This document shows positions 37,915 to 46,583 of a stretch of 64,000 bases of DNA, piece after piece; the first letter of the stretch is position 1, and every line of letters begins with the position of its first letter. This DNA is from Io17-Chloro-G2 sp965226915 (GTDB lineage: Bacteria; Chloroflexota; Dehalococcoidia; Lucifugimonadales; UBA3495), in NCBI GenBank assembly GCA_965226915.1, contig CBDDEJ010000004.1, forward strand, positions 124,001 through 188,000. The letters run 5' to 3'. A model generated the notes under the pieces. That model had not been told where the DNA came from, did not search any database, and worked only from the letters and a program-made list of their open reading frames with translations. Position numbers and translations under genes: made by a program.

Positions 37915-39194
37915 CAGGGTGAATCCGCCCCTGGCGGCTTGGAGGGAGTCCCGGGCTGGGAATTTGCCTCTCCGGAATTTAGCGCCAATTCTAGAAAGGC
38001 GGCGCACTCCACGTGATGGGTCTGCGGGAACATATCCAGGGGTACGACCTTGACCAGGGAATAGGCCTGGTGGCAAAGGACCTTTAGGTCTCGAGCCAGG
38101 GTCTCGGGGTCGCAGGAAACGTAGACCACTCGTTTGGGCGCCAGCCTGATCAAACTTTCCAGCGCCACCGGCTGGCATCCCGCCCGGGGAGGGTCCAGAA
38201 CCACGGCGTCGGGAGACTCCGTCAGCCTGGAGAGCACATCCTCGGTCTTTCCCAGCAGAAACTCCACGTTGTCCAGGCCCGCGGCGTTCTCCCGGGCGTC
38301 GGCCACCGCCGCAGAGGACTCCTCAATCGCCAGCACCGTTTTCACGTGGAGCGCCAGCAATACGACCATGGCGCCTACGCCGGTGTAGGCGTCAATCAGA
38401 ACCTCGGAACCCGTCAGTGCGAGTCCCTCTTTGACCACCTGCAACAATTGGGAAGCCTGCCCAATGTTTACCTGAAAAAAAGATGGAGATGAAACCTTGA
38501 ATCGCCGCCCATCCACCGAATCCAAATAATGCTTCTGCCCGGTGGTCAGGTCCAACTCCGGGTGGAACAAAAGGGGCTGTATCAAAGCGTCGCCTGTGTC
38601 TTTACCTGCCCGGACCGAAAGCTGGGTGGTCTCCCCGGCTTTGTCCTGGAGGGTGGTGAGGATCTTGTTGATGCCCGAATGCATCAGCATGCAATGATCG
38701 ATCCGCACAAAACGGCGCGTTTCCCTATTGACGAACCCAAGGCTGCCACCCGACCTGACCGTGAACCGGGCATGGTTCCGGTAACCGTACTGATCGGGCG
38801 AAGGAAGCGTTTCGGATACCACGATGTTTTTCAAACCGCCGACCCTGGCCAATGCATCCACCACCAGGTCTCGCTTGGCGGCTAGCTGGGCATTGTAGGC
38901 CAAATGCTGCCACTGGCAACCGGTGCAGGCGCCGTAGTATGAGCAGGGAGGGGGAACTCGGTCCGGCGAGGGGGTTAAGACCTCCACGGTTTGTGCCGAT
39001 ACATGACGCCGGTGGACCCTCACGATCTCGGCCACCACCGTCTCACCGGGGATGCCGCCGAAAACAAACACGTCGCAGCCCTGGTGTTGGGCCATTGCTT
39101 CGCCCAAACGCCCCCAGGATTCCAACGCCACTGTAATGCGCTGTCCGGGAGCCAGGGCAACCTTATCTATCTCGCTATCTATCTCGCTTCTCAA
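37914..39194 (-). CDS. rlmD: 23S rRNA (uracil-5-)-methyltransferase RlmD/RumA family
   Basis: 426 residues. N-terminal TRAM-like OB domain (about 15-75), Fe-S cluster Cys84, 90, 93 (CSYYGACTGC) with another Cys further on, SAM-binding LIDAYTGVGAMVVLLA, DPPRAGC and the catalytic VSCDPETLARD. It methylates uridine C5 in rRNA or tRNA; RlmD, RlmC and TrmA cannot be told apart confidently here. TTG start at 39194 is the best available and lacks a clear Shine-Dalgarno. First gene of the operon with maf and tatBC. Confidence 0.9.
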   Translation of the reverse strand: MRSEIDSEIDKVALAPGQRITVALESWGRLGEAMAQHQGCDVFVFGGIPGETVVAEIVRVHRRHVSAQTVEVLTPSPDRVPPPCSYYGACTGCQWQHLAYNAQLAAKRDLVVDALARVGGLKNIVVSETLPSPDQYGYRNHARFTVRSGGSLGFVNRETRRFVRIDHCMLMHSGINKILTTLQDKAGETTQLSVRAGKDTGDALIQPLLFHPELDLTTGQKHYLDSVDGRRFKVSSPSFFQVNIGQASQLLQVVKEGLALTGSEVLIDAYTGVGAMVVLLALHVKTVLAIEESSAAVADARENAAGLDNVEFLLGKTEDVLSRLTESPDAVVLDPPRAGCQPVALESLIRLAPKRVVYVSCDPETLARDLKVLCHQAYSLVKVVPLDMFPQTHHVECAAFLELALNSGEANSQPGTPSKPPGADSP

Positions 39195-39386
39195 TGAATC
39201 AACTCAATTGAAATCCATCAATACTATAATCCAACGAAGGGAGTAATCCAAGAATCTAGCTACCAGCCATCAGCAGTCAGCCGCTGGGGGGTAACTTTTT
39301 AGTTTAATCCAGCAGAATCATCTGAACCTTCCCCGCCAGCGGGGAACTGAAAGCTGACGGTTGACCGCTAACGGCCGTGCCCATTA

Positions 39387-39415
39387 TTGACCCGTATTGG
39401 GCTGGGGTATAAACT
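39387..39415 (+). promoter_or_regulatory. Putative promoter of trxA
   Basis: TTGACC (39387-39392), 17-base spacer, TAAACT (39410-39415), about 90 bases before the trxA start. Plausible but the -10 is only a partial match. Confidence 0.45.
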
Positions 39416-39506
39416 GAAACCAAAACCTACCGGGCCCCAATGGCCGGACCCCAACGGATTTTTCAGCATCTAATTACGTGTTAACCAATTTTTCCGGAGG
39501 ATACAA

Positions 39507-39836
39507 ATGGCGGAACCCTTTGAAGCAACCGAAACCAACTGGGACGATCAGGTCTTAAATTCGGCGTTGCCCGTCTTGGTCGACTTTTGGGCCGAGTGGT
39601 GCGGACCTTGCAAGATGATTGCCCCTTCTGTGCATGATATGGCCGTGGAATACGATGGCCAGCTTAACGTGGCCAAATTGGACGTAGACTCAGCGCCCAA
39701 TATCGCCATGAAATACGGCGTGCGCAGCATTCCCGCGTTGATCTTCTTCAAAGACGGCCAACCCGTAGATCAGATCGTAGGCGCGGTGCCTAAGGGTGTA
39801 TTGAAGAAAAAGATAGATTCGGTGATCACCAGCTAA
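39507..39836 (+). CDS. trxA: Thioredoxin
   Basis: 109 residues, standard thioredoxin length. Active site WCGPCK with Cys32/Cys35, preceded by VLVDFWAE and followed by the cis-Pro (SIPAL). The ATG follows TCCGGAGGA. A general cytoplasmic disulfide reductase. It ends only 19 bases before tRNA-Sec. Confidence 0.96.
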   Translation: MAEPFEATETNWDDQVLNSALPVLVDFWAEWCGPCKMIAPSVHDMAVEYDGQLNVAKLDVDSAPNIAMKYGVRSIPALIFFKDGQPVDQIVGAVPKGVLKKKIDSVITS

Positions 39837-39855
39837 ATACTCGATCTCGTTCCGA

Positions 39856-39952
39856 GGGAGTGGAAGGGGCCCGGTGGCTCTTGCGGACTTCAAATCCGTT
39901 GTGCCTCGTGACGAGCGGGGTAGGTGGGTTCGACTCCCTCGCACTCCCGCCA
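39856..39952 (+). tRNA. selC: tRNA-Sec (selC, anticodon TCA)
   Basis: 97 nt with an encoded CCA. The anticodon stem GCGGA/TCCGT closes a loop CTTCAAA with anticodon TCA (39890-39892). The long variable arm and the motif GGACTTCAAATCC closely match known bacterial selC. Acceptor GGGAGTG pairs with CACTCCC; the T arm has GGTTCGACTCC. It implies that this organism inserts selenocysteine at UGA. The genes for SelA, SelB and SelD are not in the window. Confidence 0.92.
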
Positions 39953-39981
39953 ACAAATTCGTAGCTAATTCTAGTGGATTT

Positions 39982-40028
39982 GGGCCTAGTACTTGGTTCG
40001 CCGAGAATTCTAGGCCCTCTTCTTTTGT
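39982..40028 (+). terminator. Intrinsic terminator after selC
   Basis: GGGCCTAG (39982-39989) pairs with CTAGGCCC (40010-40017), with a second inner stem CTTGG/CCGAG, followed by a T-rich tract TCTTCTTTTG. It closes the trxA-selC transcript. Confidence 0.8.
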
Positions 40029-40345
40029 TGTAATGGTCACGAAATGGTCACGAACTTTTTCGCTGGCTAGCTAATGCCAGCACAAGTCACCCGTTTGCTC
40101 GACTGGACTTGCCGTCCAATGCGCAACTCTCTGCTCTGTCTATGCCGGATTGGGTCATTTAGGGTAGCGTCGGATGCCAGCAAGGCCTTAGTTCCTCCTC
40201 AAACGCATCCTGTAGCCACCATTGCCGGTCCTGGCGAAAGGTAATTGGTAGCGTAATAAGCATTACTACTTGCTCGGCGCAAAATTTTAATTATCACCAC
40301 ATCCAGACTCTAAGTGGATTTTTAGATTCCACAGATCATGCAGCA

Positions 40346-42427
40346 CTATCTACTAAATCCGCGAACTGCTTCCTGACGTTCTCTGGCGAGAGCTCGATCT
40401 CTCGATCCTTCTGAGGCAGCCGATCCTAATTCTCCGACCTTTTGAATTGCCTCATCGTGATGAGAAAGTAAAGAGTCGAATCGTTCAATCCGTTCCTGCC
40501 AAATTGTGGACTGCTCGCCATACCAGTTCCAAGAACCGGAATCGGCTGCACCGGCAACAGCTTCAGGGCTATAACCAGCATCTAATGCCATTCTTGCCTT
40601 GTCGATCCACGGGCCTTCCGGCGTCCCCGCAAGCGGGCACAAATGGATGGGGCCCAATCGGTCGTCATTTAAGAGTTCTCGGTACAAATCAAGGTCGTCC
40701 CCAATTAGTCTCTCGACAAGCTCACCAAGTGGGTACTCAATGGGTAGAATGCGAAGAATTTTTCGCCGGTCATCGATATTCAGAGCATCTATTGCGGCGT
40801 TAACTGCCTTGTCAACCCTAAATAAACCAAATTGCATGTCCGAAAGACGGACTTCAAGCCATTCGAAGGAAAAGGATGAGTCTCCCTTTAGTATTTCGCC
40901 CAACCAGTAACTATCAAAGGTAATGTTAGTGATTGCTTCTCGCCAACTGGAGTAAAGAGAGTCAGGAACCTTTCCATAGGGCTCCGCCTGCCAAATCCCC
41001 AAGGCAGCTGCGCTGTTAATGTCCGCATTCTCGTGACGTAGCAGGCGACCAAGCGTTTCCTCACTGACTTCGTTTCTCAGACAGTGGTAATTTATCTGTG
41101 TACCAGCACCGTCCATATTCTCGAGAACCTCCACCAAAAGACGGTCAGGAGGTATTTTGAGCGTTAGCACGAGTGAGACTATGGAAAGAGACAGACGGGG
41201 TTTCCTTAAACAAGTTGACGCCAGTCGAGTCCAGCCTTCTTCATCCAATGCGGCGGCACGCCGCAGCATCGGAGTAATTAAATCGCCTGCGACCTCAGCA
41301 TGAATCAGCGACTTAGCCCACATCAGTGGAGACTCGACCAGCTGGGAGATTTCCTCACAAAGTAAGGGACTCCAGTTTGGCCAGTTTGAGCTTTTCGATT
41401 GGGCTTCGTAATCGATACGGGCAATTTGCTCTGCTACGTCTTTAGCATTGCGTGCGGCCCACTTAGTGGCTAAATCACTGACAGCGGCACGCTGGGCAAT
41501 TTCAGCCGTTCTGTAGTCTCCGGGGCTCCATGCTGGATGAAGAGTCTCGAAAGCCTCGTCAATCGGTGTTACAAGGTTTGGCTCATCGATGGCTTCCGCG
41601 ACTTGTCTCGCCCATTGCAAGACGCCGGGTCTATTTTCAGCCAAACTCACAGTATCCTGCAGCATTCGACCGGCGCTAACCCTCATCATGTCATCCAAGT
41701 CGGATGTATCCGATCGCACCCTTCCCGGGTATGCCCACTCCTCAATTACATGTTGAATCGGTTGCCAATCTGCGATCACGACCGACTGGATTACCTCCAC
41801 GGCATCTGTCCAGAGTCCACTGATTTCTACGAGCTCGTGTTTCGCAAGGAATCCACTTCGCATAGTAATGGTATTGCCAAAACCAGGATCTGTAGTGGAA
41901 TTTTTGAATTCTGGAGACAAAGCCATTTGCATCGCCAACAGCCCAATTCGAACGTCCCTACCGGCTATTAACCACACTTTGGCACACTCAAAGAGCTCCT
42001 TTCGACTCCTTACTCCTTCCCCTACCCCAGGGTATCCGGAGTGGACCCAGTCGTCGATCAAACGGAGAGGATGTTCAGGGGTAGAGTTGAGAGTGCGTTG
42101 ATCACCGACCGCATCCGATAGAAGTAAAGGAATCCCAAGATCTGGAGCCCAGTTCAACGCTGGTTCTGCTATTGACGTTACCTTTTCTGGGTATTGTCGG
42201 AGTACCCAGGATGTCTCCTCACGACCGAGCCACGCGTAATGCGCCCAGACCTGGTCGTTGTTTAGTTGCTCTAGCAGCCCTGTGAGAAAGGGTTGTGACA
42301 CCGTCGCACCGCGCGCTTTTGCCCCGATGACAGTCAGGACGGCTTCCGTGAGATTGGGAGCCTGGGAAACCAACGAATCCACCGGTAAAGAAAATGCACC
42401 ATTGTAGAAAACGTCCCTTACGAGCAC
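40346..42427 (-). CDS. Large alpha-helical protein of unknown function
   Basis: 693 residues, GTG start at 42427 (weak TAAGG). The open frame extends upstream to about 42490 with protein-like composition (RLPATLRFVLVRD), so the true start is uncertain. The chain is almost entirely amphipathic helices rich in Trp, Leu and Asp/Glu, resembling an alpha-solenoid sensor. I see no P-loop, nuclease, protease or membrane motif. It resembles the C-terminal sensor half of STAND-type defence proteins, but no NTPase is attached, so that is speculation. The G+C is visibly lower than in the neighbouring genes, consistent with transfer. Confidence 0.6.
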   Translation of the reverse strand: MLVRDVFYNGAFSLPVDSLVSQAPNLTEAVLTVIGAKARGATVSQPFLTGLLEQLNNDQVWAHYAWLGREETSWVLRQYPEKVTSIAEPALNWAPDLGIPLLLSDAVGDQRTLNSTPEHPLRLIDDWVHSGYPGVGEGVRSRKELFECAKVWLIAGRDVRIGLLAMQMALSPEFKNSTTDPGFGNTITMRSGFLAKHELVEISGLWTDAVEVIQSVVIADWQPIQHVIEEWAYPGRVRSDTSDLDDMMRVSAGRMLQDTVSLAENRPGVLQWARQVAEAIDEPNLVTPIDEAFETLHPAWSPGDYRTAEIAQRAAVSDLATKWAARNAKDVAEQIARIDYEAQSKSSNWPNWSPLLCEEISQLVESPLMWAKSLIHAEVAGDLITPMLRRAAALDEEGWTRLASTCLRKPRLSLSIVSLVLTLKIPPDRLLVEVLENMDGAGTQINYHCLRNEVSEETLGRLLRHENADINSAAALGIWQAEPYGKVPDSLYSSWREAITNITFDSYWLGEILKGDSSFSFEWLEVRLSDMQFGLFRVDKAVNAAIDALNIDDRRKILRILPIEYPLGELVERLIGDDLDLYRELLNDDRLGPIHLCPLAGTPEGPWIDKARMALDAGYSPEAVAGAADSGSWNWYGEQSTIWQERIERFDSLLSHHDEAIQKVGELGSAASEGSRDRALARERQEAVRGFSR

Positions 42428-42486
42428 GAACCTTAATGTCGCCGGGAGCCTTCGTGCCGCGGCCGGGCGGTCAGTGGGGCTGCTGG

Positions 42487-42666
42487 CTATTCGGTCTCCT
42501 GGCGCTTGTTCCGGTGAGCCATGTCGGCGTACTCTTCCAACATCCGCAGGCGTTCTTCCACGGCCAGGGGCGCCGGAAAGTCGGTGGCCTCCACTTGCTC
42601 TATTTCAACGAGAGGGGACCCTGAAGTGACCACCAGTTGTTCTTTACTGTTTTTTGCTTGTGTCAT
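42487..42666 (-). CDS. Small protein of unknown function (59 residues)
   Basis: Strong ribosome site GGGAGGTG precedes the ATG at 42666; stop TAG at 42487-42489. The peptide begins MTQAKNSKEQLVV, has an acidic middle, and a helix LAVEERLRMLEEYADMAHRNKRQ. It sits just upstream of the 693-residue protein on the same strand and may be co-transcribed. A role as antitoxin or cofactor is possible but unsupported. No family recognised. Confidence 0.55.
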   Translation of the reverse strand: MTQAKNSKEQLVVTSGSPLVEIEQVEATDFPAPLAVEERLRMLEEYADMAHRNKRQETE

Positions 42667-42800
42667 ACTGCACCTCCCTCACCCTACTTTTCCGTAACGC
42701 GCCGTGTTCCCAAGCGGAACAATCACATCATAAAACGTTCCAGCTAGGTTGTTGTCAAGGCATGATTTGGCCAATCACTTTTTACCAGACAATTCGTTTG

Positions 42801-43007
42801 TTACTGCAAATCTGAGGTGTCATCGGAATGACTGCCCCTCAAGGCGCAGTGCCCGCACGCTCGGCACACAGGATGCAAATTGTTGAACTGCGGATGGGAT
42901 TGCTTACAAAACCCGGCGGAATCATCTTTGCACCGGGGACACCCTTCACAATGCCGTCCGCCTGTGCCTTGCGATCGTTGCGTTTCTCGCTCGGTGATTG
43001 TGACCAT
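42801..43007 (-). CDS. Cysteine-rich small protein (68 residues)
   Basis: ATG at 43007, stop at 42801. Contains two CxxCxxC motifs: HCEGCPRC near residue 20 and CRACGHC near 49, plus a lone Cys in GFCKQ and several His. The pattern fits a zinc- or iron-sulfur-binding fold. The opposite-strand frame (42828-43220) is less protein-like. No clear Shine-Dalgarno; unknown function. Confidence 0.5.
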   Translation of the reverse strand: MVTITERETQRSQGTGGRHCEGCPRCKDDSAGFCKQSHPQFNNLHPVCRACGHCALRGSHSDDTSDLQ

Positions 43008-43143
43008 TATTTGACCTGCCAGAAAGTTGAAACCGATGATGCCCAGGCCGGCTTAGAACGAATTGGATCTCTGAAAACGTATGCGCCTGTTTTCAGGGAA
43101 CGTCCGCCGGGTTTATTGATCCAAGCGTGCTTCCCAATCAACA

Positions 43144-43584
43144 TCAGTTGGCATAACCGTTCTCGACGGTTGCGGAGCCTGCTTCAACTGGTGGAGGCTC
43201 CCCTTGGCCCATCAATCTAACCAAGAATAATGCTCCCCGCTCCGACCTGGCGTTTATGCTGGCATTGGTGCACCGGGCGTGACCTATGGTGCCGTTTTCG
43301 AACTCGACGCTCAGGAGGCCGGACGCGACAAGAATGATGGGGTCCACACTGGTATGGAGGTCGCCGCTCCACCCTGGCCGGCCGGTTATTCGGTTGATTC
43401 TAGCGCCGCCTACGAAATGACCCATCCCAAGGACTTCGCCTGATTCCGCGGACACCTTGACCAGGTTATCGTAATCAAATATGTTGCCAGTTGTTTCCAA
43501 TTCCATTTCTCTCTTCACTTCGAGCGTTAGGCCGTCTCCGCCATCGCCTGTGGCCGACCATGCCGTAAGTTTATTAACGATCAC
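43144..43584 (-). CDS. Hypothetical protein
   Basis: 146 residues, probably from the GTG at 43584 though without a good ribosome site. Alternating strand pattern (DGLTLEVKREMELE, GLLSVEFENGTIGHAR) suggests an all-beta fold. No signal peptide, membrane segment or recognised motif. It lies in the accessory stretch after selC. Confidence 0.45.
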   Translation of the reverse strand: MIVNKLTAWSATGDGGDGLTLEVKREMELETTGNIFDYDNLVKVSAESGEVLGMGHFVGGARINRITGRPGWSGDLHTSVDPIILVASGLLSVEFENGTIGHARCTNASINARSERGALFLVRLMGQGEPPPVEAGSATVENGYAN

Positions 43585-43702
43585 CTAGAATTCTTTCGAT
43601 CACTGGGTTGCGAACTAGCCCGTTCATGCGCCGGACACAACTCGGCAGAATTATGGTGACTAGAATCCCTTTAATTTTAAAGCAACTATACCTCGACACT
43701 AA

Positions 43703-43726
43703 ATCTTACGTCCTGCGACGTAAGAT
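43703..43726. repeat. Perfect 10-bp inverted repeat
   Basis: ATCTTACGTC (43703-43712), 4-base spacer CTGC, GACGTAAGAT (43717-43726). No T-run. It lies about 120 bases upstream of the hypothetical gene starting at 43584, so it may be an operator, or a recombination/attachment site. The surrounding 43585-44217 stretch has no convincing gene. Confidence 0.6.
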
Positions 43727-44217
43727 ACCACTTTGCCGCTTGCCGTGTCGATATTCCGGCATGCCATGTCACGTACTCTAAGCCAGATTACGCCCACATG
43801 GGCAGAAGAACGATCAAGAACGCCGGCGACAGCCCTCAATTGATAATACACCAGGTATGAGACATTGTGATCCACAATCAGGCATCTAAGTATACTTTGG
43901 CAAAATTAGCGGGGCGCGATCAACGGGCGGCTAGAGGCCGATGCCAAGCTCTAGAGTTAGGTTTCGCCAAGACCTCCACCAATTGACGGAATGTCACCGA
44001 TTCGCTCTCCGGCGGCGCCATCATCTGATTGGGCATTTCGCCGCGCTTGGTAGCCTTCATGCAGTTCAGTCCGCCAAGTTCTTCAAACACTGAGAGGGCG
44101 CTTGCCCGGTTAGTGGTCTGGGTGTTCAATTTCGTCGCGGTCCAGGTCTCGTAATCCCCGATACGAAGATCGGTACGGAGCGGGGCAAGCCCATCTAGCA
44201 ACTTAGAGATAAGAAGC

Positions 44218-44541
44218 ATGGTCGAAAGAATTTCCAGGTTCACTAGAAAATCCCCGAGCTTGTTGATTAGCCAAACCGGCGCCGTTTCCTTTGAGTACGC
44301 GCTTGTCATGGGCGGTGTGAGTGTGGCGATCATGGTCGCATTTTTAGTGGACCATCTGACACTGATGATCTCGGTGCTCAACGGTGCTTGCTCGTCTTTG
44401 AACGGAGTTTTCACGTTGGACTGCACACCCTGGGCAGGGTTGCAATCTAAATCGTCCAAATCCGGATTGTTCCAAAAGGCGATTTACCAAGGCGCTGGGC
44501 GCCCGCTGATGGAATACATTCTCGCCAAAACCTCAATTTGA
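44218..44541 (+). CDS. Flp-type pilin-like protein
   Basis: 107 residues. A basic N-terminus (VERISRFTRK) precedes the class-III prepilin cleavage motif G-AVSFEY (G followed by x4-E-Y) and a hydrophobic helix ALVMGGVSVAIMVAFLV, exactly as in Flp/TadE-type pilins. The C-terminal domain (about 50-107) is larger than in a classical Flp (about 50-70 residues) and has a Cys pair. No tad machinery is nearby, so the gene may be orphaned. The reverse-strand frame of similar length is a shadow. Confidence 0.5.
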   Translation: MVERISRFTRKSPSLLISQTGAVSFEYALVMGGVSVAIMVAFLVDHLTLMISVLNGACSSLNGVFTLDCTPWAGLQSKSSKSGLFQKAIYQGAGRPLMEYILAKTSI

Positions 44542-44792
44542 TGAGCCTTGCTCTTCGTCCTTCCGGGTCGAAGCAATCCCAACCTTAGATGTTATCCTGC
44601 GCCACGGTGACAGGTTGGATCGATGTTGTATCATGCGAGGCGCTTGCATGAAGCGAGTCCCATTTGGCGCCGACTGTCCTCGGGTTTCCACCCTGGTTCC
44701 CCCCGGCATTCACCGCCTGCTGAGACAACCCACAAACCGAGTAGACTATTTGAGCTTTATTTACAGTCTGGCGATATTAGGGGGAGTCATCA

Positions 44793-45365
44793 ATGCAAAA
44801 ATTTACAAATGCGTTCGTTGTGCTGTTGGTAACCGTGCTCGCGGCGATTCTGGCGGCATGTGGGTCCGGTGGTCCCGCAACGGGAAGCAGTGACCAGTAT
44901 AAAGAGGGTGTTGGCGTTGCCCAACAGCTGATGAGAACCTCCGGTGGCAACATTCATGTGCCTGATACTGAAACGGTTGACTACAACATCGTCCCGGCAA
45001 CATCGGGCAAACACTGGAGCAAGTGGGCCCAGTGTGATTTTTACGAGGACGGGCTTCCCGACGAGCGGATAACCCACAACCTGGAACATAGCAATATCGT
45101 TGTCAGCTATAACCTGACCGGACCCGAAGACGTAAACCAGTTGCGCCAGGTGCTGGATGACACCGCATTTTATCCGGCGTGGGGGGTGGCGCGTTTTTAC
45201 GACAAGATACCGGAAGGTCAGGTAGCGTTGGCAACTTGGGGCGTGCTGGACACCATGGAAGGCATCGACTCCGGCAGAATACAGCGATTCTTTGATGCGT
45301 ATGCCGGGACCCTCGGTCCCGAAAAGGTCGACTGCCGGAACGCCCCTTTCCGGATGGACGGTTAG
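44793..45365 (+). CDS. DUF3105-like lipoprotein
   Basis: 190 residues. Signal peptide ending in lipobox LAAC (Cys at about 23), followed by a Gly/Ser linker. The mature domain has KHWSKWAQCDFYEDGLPDERITHNLEHSNIVVSYN, matching the DUF3105 pattern (HW...C/Y, His and EH residues that may bind a metal). The ATG follows GGGGGAG. Function unknown; located outside the membrane. Confidence 0.78.
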   Translation: MQKFTNAFVVLLVTVLAAILAACGSGGPATGSSDQYKEGVGVAQQLMRTSGGNIHVPDTETVDYNIVPATSGKHWSKWAQCDFYEDGLPDERITHNLEHSNIVVSYNLTGPEDVNQLRQVLDDTAFYPAWGVARFYDKIPEGQVALATWGVLDTMEGIDSGRIQRFFDAYAGTLGPEKVDCRNAPFRMDG

Positions 45366-45415
45366 ATCCCACACTTGAAATTCGTGCGAGGGCGCCAGGG
45401 TGCTTTTGAGTAAAC

Positions 45416-45763
45416 CTAGGCGCCAGGACGATCCGAGGTTCTCCGTCCGCCAAAGAATGCTAGGGCGGCGGCAATCAGCAAAAGAACCGTTCCAACGATA
45501 TTTGCTGTAAATACGGTGATAACGCCGACCACCGCGGAAATGACCATTAACCCAGCCGCAATTTTGGGTCTACCAATACTGAGTGACGCTCCGGTAACCC
45601 CAACGACGGACATCGCAAGTGCGATGGAGCCGACGAGAACCACTTCTCCCGATTGGTCAAAATCAAACGCGCTCCCGATACCCCCGACCACCAGAATCCC
45701 CAACGACCCTATAAACGCCGCCAGAGCTCCAAACATCCCAACGATAAGAGCTGCTATCTTCAT
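45416..45763 (-). CDS. Small four-helix membrane protein (DUF4064-like)
   Basis: 115 residues with four hydrophobic segments (about 5-25, 42-62, 68-86, 88-104) and short polar loops. Pattern similar to DUF4064/YesK-like membrane proteins. No catalytic motif. Function unknown. Confidence 0.55.
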   Translation of the reverse strand: MKIAALIVGMFGALAAFIGSLGILVVGGIGSAFDFDQSGEVVLVGSIALAMSVVGVTGASLSIGRPKIAAGLMVISAVVGVITVFTANIVGTVLLLIAAALAFFGGRRTSDRPGA

Positions 45764-46036
45764 AGTTGTTCATCCATTTGGTATGGCGCTAACGTCATCT
45801 TCGCGGCCTTCTCTCAAAGTCTGGATTTGGCCCAGGCATCGTCCGCAGATTCTATCATGGGCCACGCCGTCCGGGTAACGTTGCTAAGGCGCATCCGCGA
45901 AATGATGGTCACCTCGGCAGGCGGTTGGTAATCACCGCATTTCCAGCGAAATGCCGCTGGAATTCACCGTTTTAGAGCAACGGTTGGAATGTAGCCTGCA
46001 TAAGATGAGCTAAATCAATGAAGGGAGGCTCAAACA

Positions 46037-46246
46037 ATGGCCAAGTTCGGTATAGGCAGCAAGGTTCGGGGCCGCATAGATGCTGAGATCGAATCGATTC
46101 AGGACAAAAAAGGAATCGTTAAGGCCCGAGTGAATTCCGCAATACCGGGTCCATCAGGGGTTTATGAGCCTTCCTACGCCGTACATTTCGATGGCCCGGT
46201 CAAAGTTACACAGGTAGTGTCTGAATCTTCGATCGTAGCAGCCTGA
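46037..46246 (+). CDS. Small hypothetical protein (69 residues)
   Basis: Strong AAGGGAGG precedes the ATG. The chain (KFGIGSKVRGRIDAEIESIQ, then VHFDGPVKVTQV) looks like a compact SH3-like beta barrel. No signal peptide. Unknown function. Confidence 0.6.
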   Translation: MAKFGIGSKVRGRIDAEIESIQDKKGIVKARVNSAIPGPSGVYEPSYAVHFDGPVKVTQVVSESSIVAA

Positions 46247-46583
46247 CATTCAGAAAGACCGATTTGCAGGAAAAACTTGATGCGGCGCTGGTGGTATAGC
46301 ACCGGCAAATGCTAATGTCCTTGATCGAGATTCACCACCGGTCTTTGCGCCAGGGAGGGCCCCGCTGTGCCCAGGCGCTTACGGGACGGGTGTTCCTTAC
46401 GACGCGATCCTAACACCGGCCTGGTTCCCGCTCCCTGACCGATAGATTATCGCACAGCCAGTTCACGCCAACCCCTTTTTACCCAGTCATGGGCTTTTGG
46501 CATCGCCAGTCTTCAAACGCCGCACCAGATGCGCCCAATGCCTTCCCCAGTTATTGCATACCTCATCTACCTCTTCTGTAGAC

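Noticed and set aside
43920..44459. Minus-strand frame opposite the Flp-like protein
   Set aside because: The plus strand carries a specific prepilin motif; the minus frame has no recognised feature.
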